From positions 1 to 5,397 of the forward strand of contig JAFGPZ010000182.1 in assembly GCA_016935935.1 (NCBI GenBank): a stretch of DNA of 5,397 nt, written 5' to 3'. The notes under the pieces were generated by a model. It did no database searches. It was not told the DNA's origin and saw only the letters and a program-made list of their open reading frames with translations. Shown here in pieces: positions 1 to 5,397 of this stretch. This DNA comes from Deltaproteobacteria bacterium. GTDB lineage: Bacteria; Desulfobacterota; Syntrophia; Syntrophales; UBA2210. The translations under genes and the position numbers were made by a program. Positions within the stretch are counted from its first letter, which is position 1. Every line of letters begins with the position of its first letter.

Positions 1-1772
1 AGATACAGATATAACGTAGCAAGGATTATTGTGATGGCCAATCTCGTCCCCGAAAATGGCAGACGTGTCTCGCCGGCTTTACCAGACGCCGTTTTTTTCT
101 TGATGGCAATTATCGTCATAATGAGCAGCAAGGCCGATAGAAAAATCATCGCTCCCAGTGTCGCACCCGGAAAAATGTGCGACAATGGGTCTTTTACGTC
201 CAGTGAAAGATAGAGGACTATTCCCACTATCAGCATGACGATAGAAACTATTATATCATTCTTTTTTGGTTGTGCCTTCTTGCCTTTCATTCCACTGTAA
301 ATACCGTAACCAAGGGAGAAGAGGCACAACGCAATAATTATAACATTGATCCAGCCTGTGAAAAAATAGGTAAAAAATCCACTGGCCGATGTTGATATCA
401 TATAGGCCTTGAGAAAGGCGTTTTCTGCGATGACTCCCAGAATAAGACCCATAACCACCGGCAGCGCGGAGAAGCCGAATTTATCTCCGAAGAACATGAT
501 AATACCTATGCCAAACATGATTATGACATCCTGGAAATTGTTGCTCACACAATATGTGCCAAAGGTGGCAAGAATGATTATCGACACAGACATATAGATA
601 TCGGGAACCCTGACGACCCAGTTGGAATAACGGGCAATTACGGATCCAAAGATAAACATTCCGATCTGCGCAAGCACCAGAGAGCCTATGAATGTGTGGA
701 CAATGGTGGGATGTAGACGGAAGAGGTCGGGACCGGGGAAGATGCCGTGTATCAGGAGCCCGCCCAGCAGCACGGCAGCCGTTGGACTGCCGGGCACACT
801 AAGTGTCAGAAGTGGAATAAGCGAGGGCCCCACCATGGCGTTATTGGCAGATTCCGCAGCCGCCACTCCGTCGGGAATCCCGGTGCCGAATTTATCCGGA
901 TGTTTGGATATCTTCTTGACCTGATCATAGGCGACGATACCGGCAACCTGGCCGCCAACGCCGGGGATTATACCTATAATCGAACCCACAACGGAGCCGA
1001 CAGCCTGAACTCGAAACATCTTTATCATCTGAACGAAGGTTTTAAAAAAAAGACCTTTTTCACGCTCTAATTTGAATGATTTCTTTTGCGCGCCATAGGA
1101 TTCTGCCAGTGAAAATGCCTGAGGTATGGCGAAGAGACCGATCAGGGCGGGGACAATGACGATGCCGCCCATGAGGATATCATGAAAGACAAAGCGGAAC
1201 TCTCCCGTTACCGGGTTGCTGCCGATTGTGCTGAGCCAGAGTCCAAAGGTTCCAGAGATTAGGGCCTTTACCATGTTTCCTGTTCCTAAACCGGCAACCA
1301 CAGTCAACCCAAGTATGGCAATCCAGAATATCTCTGTAGAACGAAACTTGAGTGCAAATTCCGCGAGGGGCAGTGTCAGGAGTATCATGATAACCATGCC
1401 GAAAAGTCCACCGATGAAGGAACTTATGAAACACGTATAGAGTGCCTTTTCAGCCTTCCCGGACCTCGCCATGGGATAACCGTCGAGCAGGGTGGCAATA
1501 TTTGCCGGCGCGCCGGGGACATTTATAAGTATTGCCGATATGGCCCCACCGGCAACGGAGGACGTATACACAGCACCCAGGAGAATCAACCCGCTGGCCG
1601 GTTCCATATAAAAGGTAAAGGGTACCAGCAGAGCAACGGCCAGTGTGGGACTTACTCCCGGGAGTGCCCCCATGATAATTCCGCCTATGACACCCAAAAT
1701 CAAAACCGTCATATTGTAGAATGTAAACAGATTCCCCAAGTTACTGACAACACCAGTCAAACCATCAAACAT
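1..1772 (-). CDS. tctA: TctA-TctB fusion permease of a tripartite tricarboxylate transporter (C-terminus runs off the window)
   Basis: Inner-membrane permease that would import a carboxylate delivered by the TctC protein encoded just upstream, driven by the cation gradient (family knowledge). The frame is open from ATG at 1772 to base 1: 590 codons and no stop. Residues 1-495 match TctA throughout: GALPGVSPTLAVALLVPFTF at 35-54, NVPGAP at 84-89, LDGYPMARSGKAEKA at 96-110, GSNPVTGEFRF at 184-194, IPGVGGQ at 269-275, ESANNAMVGPSLIPLLTL at 307-324, PGSP at 327-330 and HGIFPGPDLF at 342-351. After a basic linker (about 494-505, KGKKAQPKK) come two hydrophobic helices (about 507-524 and 536-556) with FPGAT between them, then another basic linker and a third helix from about 577. 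That is the layout of TctB, a four-helix subunit normally encoded separately. The start has GAGG at 1783-1786, 10 bases upstream. A T8A4 run lies at residues 241-244. TctA identity is very confident; the TctB assignment rests on topology and is less sure. The substrate is unknown. Confidence 0.93.
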   Translation of the reverse strand, partial: MFDGLTGVVSNLGNLFTFYNMTVLILGVIGGIIMGALPGVSPTLAVALLVPFTFYMEPASGLILLGAVYTSSVAGGAISAILINVPGAPANIATLLDGYPMARSGKAEKALYTCFISSFIGGLFGMVIMILLTLPLAEFALKFRSTEIFWIAILGLTVVAGLGTGNMVKALISGTFGLWLSTIGSNPVTGEFRFVFHDILMGGIVIVPALIGLFAIPQAFSLAESYGAQKKSFKLEREKGLFFKTFVQMIKMFRVQAVGSVVGSIIGIIPGVGGQVAGIVAYDQVKKISKHPDKFGTGIPDGVAAAESANNAMVGPSLIPLLTLSVPGSPTAAVLLGGLLIHGIFPGPDLFRLHPTIVHTFIGSLVLAQIGMFIFGSVIARYSNWVVRVPDIYMSVSIIILATFGTYCVSNNFQDVIIMFGIGIIMFFGDKFGFSALPVVMGLILGVIAENAFLKAYMISTSASGFFTYFFTGWINVIIIALCLFSLGYGIYSGMKGKKAQPKKNDIIVSIVMLIVGIVLYLSLDVKDPLSHIFPGATLGAMIFLSALLLIMTIIAIKKKTASGKAGETRLPFSGTRLAITIILATLYLY

Positions 1773-1856
1773 AACGCTAAAACCTCGCCGGTAAAATATA
1801 TCTTGAACGGATCATCCTATAAACAAGGCAATTCATGAAAAACTCGATTCAAACAC

Positions 1857-1894
1857 AAAAAAAAGGTTGGAGAGGAATTATCCCTCTCCAACCT
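1857..1894 (-). terminator. Intrinsic terminator between tctC and the tctA-tctB fusion
   Basis: A perfect 12-bp stem (1864-1875 with 1883-1894, arm AGGTTGGAGAGG read on the minus strand) closes a 7-base loop. On the minus strand it is followed directly by eight T residues (1857-1864; the last A-T pair of the stem shares the run). It starts 8 bases beyond the tctC stop codon and ends 84 bases before the tctA start. It should end most tctC transcripts, leaving the permease gene to read-through or to a promoter at 1773-1856. I see no convincing promoter there. Confidence 0.93.
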
Positions 1895-1901
1895 AAATCA
1901 A

Positions 1902-2879
1902 CTATTTCTTCAATCCTGCCAGCATATCTCTCAGTAAAGCATCTCTCCTCTCCCAGACCTTCTTGAGATCATCGCGGTTTATTATCTTAATACCGCATCC
2001 CGTGGCTTTCAGCTGTTTCTGGACTCCCTTGTCATTGATCATCTTGACGAAGGCATCCGAAAGTTTCGCCAGAACTTCGGGAGGTGTTCCTTCCGGGGCG
2101 CCTAGACCTCTCATGTTACAGCTCGTGTCATCCACATCGTAGCCCAGTTCCTTCAAAGTAGGAACATCGGGAATGAAAGAATCTCTGTCCAGATCGGCGA
2201 TTGCGAGGATCTTCAATCTGTCTTTACTGCGAAATGCATCGGAGGTGTTATTGAAACCCGCCATTACTTCACCATTAATGACACCCAGTAAGGCGGGAAC
2301 GCCACCAGTGTAAGGAATATACTTTGCCTTGATATCGCAGGCCTTATTCAACTGAAGGAGCGCGATATGGTGCCCCACATAGAGACCGGCGCCTGAAACG
2401 GTAACCTTATCCGGATTCTTTTTGGCATATTCAATTAGATCCTTGGCCGAATTAAAGGCGCTGTCCTTGGCGACTACAAGGGCGGCTGGATCATTTCCCC
2501 AGTTGCCTATGGGCTCAAAGTTTTTGATGTTGTACTTGACCTTGTCGGGGAAGGCAATAGACTGTGCAATGAAGTGGGGCAGATTGTAGGAATAAAGGTC
2601 ATAGCCATCCTTCGCTGCAGAAGTTACAACCCAGTTCCATCCTACCATGCCGCCGGCTCCGGGTTTGTTGATGACTACCATGGGCTGACCCACGTAAGTC
2701 TGAGACTTCATGGTCGCTATGCGTACCTGAAAATCCGTCGCTCCGCCTGGATCATAGGGTACCATTACACGAATCGGCTTGTCGGGATAGTCGGCCGCCA
2801 CAGCCACGGTAAAACCTACGAGGGCAAAAGTCATTACCAAAATTGACATTACCGTTAAAACAGAAAATCTTTTCTTCAT
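1902..2879 (-). CDS. tctC: Periplasmic solute-binding protein of the TctC/Bug family
   Basis: Extracytoplasmic receptor of a tripartite tricarboxylate transporter: it binds a carboxylate in the periplasm and hands it to the TctA/TctB permease. The 325 residues are the usual length for the family. Residues 1-29 form a Sec signal peptide (MKKR, a hydrophobic core, then AVAA before DYPDKP), with cleavage likely near 28/29. Family signatures follow in order: YPDKPIRVMVPYDPGGATDF at 31-50, including the Asp (D49) of the GG-x-TD loop that in Bug structures contacts the ligand; NKPGAGGMVGW at 71-81; PYTGGVPALLGVINGEV at 189-205; IPDVPTLKELGY at 236-247; and GLGAPEGTPPEVLAKLS at 258-274. The ATG at 2879 is supported by GGGAG at 2886-2890, six bases upstream, and by the signal peptide starting there. 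It is the first gene of the transporter unit, with its own promoter about 160 bases upstream and a strong terminator directly after it. Ligands in this family range from citrate to aromatic acids and cannot be told from sequence. Confidence 0.96.
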   Translation of the reverse strand: MKKRFSVLTVMSILVMTFALVGFTVAVAADYPDKPIRVMVPYDPGGATDFQVRIATMKSQTYVGQPMVVINKPGAGGMVGWNWVVTSAAKDGYDLYSYNLPHFIAQSIAFPDKVKYNIKNFEPIGNWGNDPAALVVAKDSAFNSAKDLIEYAKKNPDKVTVSGAGLYVGHHIALLQLNKACDIKAKYIPYTGGVPALLGVINGEVMAGFNNTSDAFRSKDRLKILAIADLDRDSFIPDVPTLKELGYDVDDTSCNMRGLGAPEGTPPEVLAKLSDAFVKMINDKGVQKQLKATGCGIKIINRDDLKKVWERRDALLRDMLAGLKK

Positions 2880-2921
2880 AACACACTCCCTTCTTGCATT
2901 TTTTTATGGTAAAAGTATCAA

Positions 2922-2936
2922 CCCATTAATAATGGG
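2922..2936. repeat. Small perfect dyad CCCATT-AAT-AATGGG in the tctC leader
   Basis: Six-base arms (2922-2927 and 2931-2936) flank three bases, about 50 bases upstream of the tctC ribosome site. It is too short and AT-rich to be a strong RNA hairpin. It could be a minor operator or chance. Confidence 0.4.
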
Positions 2937-2953
2937 AATGAAAAACTCATAAA

Positions 2954-2976
2954 CCACTCCGCCGCAAGCGGCGTGG
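2954..2976. repeat. REP-like GC-rich palindrome in the tctC leader
   Basis: The core GCCGC-AA-GCGGC (2961-2965 with 2968-2972) is flanked by outer arms CCAC (2954-2957) and GTGG (2973-2976), with three unpaired bases TCC on the left side. It stands out as a GC-rich island in an AT-rich leader. A short imperfect palindrome with a bulge and a two-base loop is the usual form of REP elements mobilised by RAYT transposases. No transposase is present and only one copy is visible, so the class is inferred. Placed in the transcribed leader, it would form a stable RNA hairpin. Confidence 0.55.
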
Positions 2977-3039
2977 AATTTAACCTGAGACATAAAAATA
3001 GGCTTTTTTTACATATTAGAATTACCACTTTATGCATGA

Positions 3040-3068
3040 TTGATAACGTTACTATGAAACGTTGTCAA
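3040..3068 (-). promoter_or_regulatory. sigma70-type promoter for tctC
   Basis: Read on the minus strand, a perfect -35 box TTGACA (3063-3068) is separated by exactly 17 bases (3046-3062) from a -10 box TATCAA (3040-3045; four of six consensus matches). The start of transcription would be near 3033, giving a tctC leader of about 155 bases. A-tract-rich DNA directly upstream (3071-3100) resembles an UP element. Confidence 0.7.
3040..3068. promoter_or_regulatory. Operator-like dyad covering the tctC promoter
   Basis: The arms TTGATAACGTT (3040-3050) and AACGTTGTCAA (3058-3068) are inverted repeats with 10 of 11 positions matching, separated by seven bases. Each arm also contains the self-complementary hexamer AACGTT, so two CG-centred half-operators lie 13 bp apart. 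The dyad spans the whole stretch from -35 to -10, where a bound protein would block RNA polymerase. The regulator is not encoded in the window. Confidence 0.6.
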
Positions 3069-3070
3069 GT

Positions 3071-3119
3071 ATTTTTTTAATTTTTTTTATTATATAAATA
3101 ACTAAATATTATTGTTATA
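3071..3119. promoter_or_regulatory. AT-rich block upstream of the tctC promoter (possible UP element)
   Basis: The stretch is entirely A and T apart from a single G, with T7 and T8 tracts at 3072-3078 and 3081-3088 that become A-tracts on the minus strand just upstream of the -35 box. This composition is typical of UP elements and of intrinsically bent DNA. It might also bind nucleoid proteins. Confidence 0.45.
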
Positions 3120-3211
3120 TCGTATTCAATGATTTTACAACGAATGGTCCCGACTATAATCATAGAGATTGCTTAGAAATGATTAGGACGAAGTTTAATG
3201 CAGATAAATGA

Positions 3212-3247
3212 TTTGCGTGCCATGCCCCCATCCCCATAACACGCAAA
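3212..3247. repeat. Weak inverted repeat with a 20-base loop
   Basis: The arms TTTGCGTG (3212-3219) and CACGCAAA (3240-3247) are perfectly complementary around a loop that is G-rich on the minus strand (runs of four and five G). It lies just beyond the CoA-transferase terminator. The long loop and lack of a T-tract argue against a second terminator; no function is evident. Confidence 0.35.
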
Positions 3248-3264
3248 AGAAACTGATTTAACGA

Positions 3265-3296
3265 GAAAACGGGGCATGTGAAAATGCCCCGTTTTT
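3265..3296. terminator. Bidirectional intrinsic terminator downstream of the CoA-transferase gene
   Basis: A 12-bp perfect stem (3266-3277 with 3284-3295, arm AAAACGGGGCAT) closes a 6-base loop. Its A/T-rich base gives a T-tract on either strand: four T on the minus strand and five on the plus strand. It lies about 130 bases past the CoA-transferase stop codon and about 200 bases before the tctC promoter, so it should separate the two transcription units. Confidence 0.82.
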
Positions 3297-3399
3297 CAAA
3301 TGACGAAATTGGATTAAAACAGCGGTCATCCATTCCCATTCTTAGGAGAATAACAAACAGATGACCAGTTATTGTTGCTGTCACCGCTCATCGTGGGTG

Positions 3400-3426
3400 G
3401 GATTACCGGGATGGACAGGATTCAGC
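3400..3426. repeat. Three imperfect 9-bp tandem units beginning GGAT
   Basis: GGATTACCG, GGATGGACA and GGATTCAGC follow one another without gaps at 3400, 3409 and 3418, ending just before the CoA-transferase stop codon at 3429-3431. Only the GGAT lead is constant. It may be a degenerate remnant of a short spreading repeat or chance. Confidence 0.3.
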
Positions 3427-3428
3427 AC

Positions 3429-5168
3429 TTATCCACCCAGATATACCAGCCCGATTTTACTGCGCAGAATAGATAATTCGGTTTCAGTGGGCGAAGGTGT
3501 TTCAACCAGATTATCAGCGAAGAGCAGTTCGAAACCGGTGGCTTCCTGCACCATTTCACGAGTTACGCCCGGATGGAGGGAAATTACCCGCATGCGTTTG
3601 CTCTCTGGTTCGAAGTCCATGATCGCCAAATCTGTAATCACACGGTCCGGTCCACTGCCGCCCAGACCTGCCTCCCGGCGAGAATTGCCGCCACTCAGAA
3701 AGCCGGGGCTGGTTATATACTCCACACGTTCCATAAAACGACGACGTTCGTGTTTGATAATCGTCAACAGTCGCTTGGCACAGGAAGCGATTGCATTGGC
3801 ACCGCCGCTCCCCGGAAAGCGCTTTTCAGGTTTGAAGTAATCCCCGGTAGACGTTGCGTTCAAGTTTCCATACATGTCGATCTGGGCACCACCAAGGAAT
3901 CCCACGTCTGCAAGACCGCGGCTGAGCAGAAACCCAAGTGACTCCAGTATATTACGTACAAATGTAGGCTGAGCGGCTCCCAGCAACCTGGTATCGGCAA
4001 CAGAGAGACAGGCATGCAGGGGATCAATACCGCCGATACCTGTTTCCACAATATACTCAAGATTGGGGGCGTGGGTGGACATGGCAAGTTTACAGGCCGC
4101 CATGGGCAAACCGGTGCCGATTATGGCAACTTCTCCGTCCCTGAACTGGCGAGCCGCTGCCACAATCATCATCTCGTTCTTCGTATACCCCTCACGATCC
4201 TTTGCATCCACAGTGTGTCCACCGTTTGTGACCAGTTCAGCAACCCAGGGAGAGTATCCCAGTCTCGCATCACAGGCTATCTTGTGCGCCCGCCCCAACG
4301 GCAACACACTGTCCAGATATTCCTCAAAGGTACCGACCCCGTAAACCACTCGATCAATATACTCCTTGAAGGTTTCCGGTTTTCTGGCATGGGACTGATA
4401 ATCCTGCAGTGCCTCGTAATCATAGTCGTATAATCCGGGCACGGATGTGGGATAGGCCCCGTGAGGCTGATGCACCACGGCGTTGACACGGTAGGCCGGT
4501 ATAACCGTATCCTGGGGATTGGTTCGTATGGCTTCCGTGGGTACTATCTGTTCGGCCACTATTACGATCTTTTGCGAGGCCTTGGCAATGTATTCGTCTG
4601 AAAAAATCGATCCATCAATCTGAGAGTTGCCCTGTTCATCGGCCCTGGTGACATGGATGATGGCAACATCCGGAGTACAGGAAGGTAGCAGAACATATTT
4701 TTTGCCTGTAAAGGGACAGGTTCCTTCATCCAGCTTCTTCTTGTCCGGTATCATGGTAAACTGAGTAATATCAGACCCAAGCGAAGATCTGGTGGGAATA
4801 AATGTAAGGCCCAGAGAACCTGCCAGGTACCGCAATGTCATTCCCAAATGCTCGTAATCCTCCGACTTGATCTTTCCCTGTTCCACAGCCCGGCAGAAAT
4901 TTCGGGGCAATCCTATCCGTTCCATATTCAGACAGCCCGACTCTACCACCGAAACCAGACCTGCCCCTATCAATATGTCCACGGCAAAAGCCGGATTAAC
5001 ACTGGAAATGTGTAGGTTGCCGATCCCCTGCCGAATGATCTCATGGGAAACTGCCATTGCGTTGCGACAGAGTGAAAATCCACCAAATCCGATATGGCAC
5101 CCTTCCTTGATGTAAGAAGATACCGCTTCCTTCATAGTGGTTAGCTTAGTTGGACAATCACTTTTCAT
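3429..5168 (-). CDS. Single-chain family I CoA-transferase (fused glutaconate CoA-transferase-type A and B halves)
   Basis: Cytoplasmic enzyme expected to move CoA between an acyl-CoA donor and a carboxylic acid through a glutamyl-CoA intermediate (family I chemistry). The 579 residues cover two modules usually made as separate GctA (~320) and GctB (~265) subunits. The A half, about 1-315, has HIGFGGF at 25-31, FIPTRSSLGSD at 123-133, HVTRADEQGN at 172-181 and the C-terminal YIDRVV...EEYLDS stretch at 270-287. The B half, about 325-579, has GTGLPMAA at 351-358, IVETG at 373-377, FLGGAQID at 424-431, GNLNATSTGDY at 434-444, GSGGAN at 453-458 and HERRRF at 473-478. E375 aligns with the catalytic Glu54 of Acidaminococcus GctB, so the active site looks intact. 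The ATG at 5168 has GGAAGGG at 5178-5184, nine bases upstream. The relative IpdAB is a ring-opening hydrolase in steroid degradation; the retained Glu favours transferase activity. Substrate unknown. Confidence 0.93.
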   Translation of the reverse strand: MKSDCPTKLTTMKEAVSSYIKEGCHIGFGGFSLCRNAMAVSHEIIRQGIGNLHISSVNPAFAVDILIGAGLVSVVESGCLNMERIGLPRNFCRAVEQGKIKSEDYEHLGMTLRYLAGSLGLTFIPTRSSLGSDITQFTMIPDKKKLDEGTCPFTGKKYVLLPSCTPDVAIIHVTRADEQGNSQIDGSIFSDEYIAKASQKIVIVAEQIVPTEAIRTNPQDTVIPAYRVNAVVHQPHGAYPTSVPGLYDYDYEALQDYQSHARKPETFKEYIDRVVYGVGTFEEYLDSVLPLGRAHKIACDARLGYSPWVAELVTNGGHTVDAKDREGYTKNEMMIVAAARQFRDGEVAIIGTGLPMAACKLAMSTHAPNLEYIVETGIGGIDPLHACLSVADTRLLGAAQPTFVRNILESLGFLLSRGLADVGFLGGAQIDMYGNLNATSTGDYFKPEKRFPGSGGANAIASCAKRLLTIIKHERRRFMERVEYITSPGFLSGGNSRREAGLGGSGPDRVITDLAIMDFEPESKRMRVISLHPGVTREMVQEATGFELLFADNLVETPSPTETELSILRSKIGLVYLGG

Positions 5169-5245
5169 TATTTAAAACCCTTCCATTGTTTTGTCTGTTG
5201 ATAGTCTATTAAAAACCAGACAGCCAACAATAAGTTTATATGCCT

Positions 5246-5287
5246 TTCTGCCCCTGGCATGCGACTTTTACATACCCAGGGGCAGAA
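5246..5287. other. Intercistronic hairpin upstream of the CoA-transferase gene
   Basis: A perfect 12-bp stem, TTCTGCCCCTGG (5246-5257) with CCAGGGGCAGAA (5276-5287), encloses an 18-base loop. It lies 26 bases past the stop of the upstream gene and about 60 bases before the CoA-transferase ribosome site. Neither strand has a T-tract after the stem, so it is not a standard intrinsic terminator. An RNA-processing or stabilising hairpin, an attenuator or a protein-binding dyad are all possible. Confidence 0.6.
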
Positions 5288-5313
5288 CAGCTTACAGAAA
5301 AATGTTAGTTAAC

Positions 5314-5397
5314 TTACTTTACCCAGTCTTTATTGGCTTCCCATGCCTTCTTCAGGGTGTCTCCTCTGAGTCCGCATCGCAGTGCCTCAAGGGCAAG
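5314..5397 (-). CDS. C-terminal 27 residues of an unidentified protein (partial)
   Basis: The only minus-strand frame without an early stop at the right edge encodes 27 residues ending AWEANKDWVK, then TAA at 5314-5316. The visible part looks like an amphipathic helix (LALEALRCGLRGDTLKKAWE) with a charged, Trp-containing tail, as in many soluble enzymes. I do not recognise the family; such tails occur in crotonase-type enzymes, but the evidence is not enough to assign it. It lies 145 bases upstream of the CoA-transferase start on the same strand, with a hairpin between, so they may be co-transcribed. The same stretch is also open on the plus strand; minus is preferred for the plausible protein and the stop placed just before a hairpin. 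Confidence 0.6.
   Translation of the reverse strand, partial: LALEALRCGLRGDTLKKAWEANKDWVK

Larger units (their letters stand above)
2880..3428. other. 549-base intergenic region between tctC and the CoA-transferase gene
   Basis: No gene is supported here. From left to right it holds the tctC ribosome site, a small dyad, a REP-like palindrome, the tctC promoter with an overlapping dyad, an AT-rich block, a weak hairpin, the CoA-transferase terminator and a short 9-bp tandem repeat. Each is listed separately. The left half is the probable 5' leader and control region of tctC; the right part is the 3' untranslated region of the CoA-transferase transcript. Confidence 0.8.

Noticed and set aside
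241..300. Possible separate tctB start (ATG at residue 495 of the fusion)
   Set aside because: The Met is in the same uninterrupted frame, no stop precedes it and no clear ribosome site lies upstream, so a fusion is simpler. Internal initiation cannot be fully excluded.
688..1070. Plus-strand open frames opposite the permease gene (688-924 and 747-1070)
   Set aside because: Both are antisense to highly conserved TctA codons (residues about 235-360) and show no protein-like features.
1180..1434. Minus-strand open frame of 84 codons inside the permease gene
   Set aside because: It is in a different frame from TctA, is Cys/His/Trp-rich and overlaps the conserved permease sequence; it is an out-of-frame shadow.
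1773..1856. Promoter for the permease gene
   Set aside because: The best candidate boxes (TTGTTT with GATATA at about 18 bases) match consensus poorly; not listed as a feature.
3160..3384. Minus-strand open frame of 74 codons after the CoA-transferase gene
   Set aside because: It runs straight through the 3265-3296 terminator hairpin, has no convincing ribosome site and encodes no recognisable protein features.
3361..3840. Plus-strand open frame of 159 codons with an AGGAG (3344-3348) upstream
   Set aside because: It lies almost wholly antisense to the CoA-transferase, its product is Ser/Pro/Arg-rich without domain character, and the AGGAG is 12 bases from the ATG, longer than usual. It is most likely a shadow of the strongly supported minus-strand gene.
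5188..5235. Promoter for the CoA-transferase gene (TTGTTG, 16 bases, TAGACT on the minus strand)
   Set aside because: Only three and four of six consensus matches; too weak to call, and read-through from the upstream gene is equally possible.

Overview
All protein-coding genes that can be supported lie on the minus strand, so transcription runs right to left. From right to left the window holds: the last 27 codons of an unidentified gene (5314-5397); a single-chain family I CoA-transferase with fused A and B halves (3429-5168); a hairpin terminator (3265-3296); a regulatory stretch with a good sigma70-type promoter overlapped by an 11+7+11 bp dyad (3040-3068); a periplasmic TctC/Bug-type solute-binding protein (1902-2879); a strong intrinsic terminator (1857-1894); and a membrane protein that starts at 1772 and is still open at base 1.

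That last gene occupies the first third of the window. It has no stop codon inside the window, so a search needing both a start and a stop would miss it. Codon-by-codon reading from 1772 to 1 gives 590 uninterrupted residues. The first ~495 are a complete TctA permease; the same frame continues into a TctB-like small membrane subunit. It therefore appears to be a TctA-TctB fusion, and together with TctC it makes a full tripartite tricarboxylate transporter (TTT) from two genes instead of three.

Functional reading (inference): TctC captures a carboxylate in the periplasm, TctA-TctB imports it using the ion gradient, and the adjacent CoA-transferase could convert an organic acid to its CoA thioester. 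Transporter and transferase are separated by a terminator and the transporter has its own promoter, so they are probably separate transcription units that may share a substrate theme. The substrate cannot be read from the sequence.

Organism: a Gram-negative bacterium, because TTT systems need a periplasm and TctC has a typical signal peptide. The acid-uptake and CoA-activation setting, moderate GC and a GCCGC-AA-GCGGC palindrome resembling REP-type elements fit an anaerobic Desulfobacterota-like lineage. This is a low-to-moderate confidence guess. No RNA genes, CRISPR arrays, insertion sequences or phage genes were seen.
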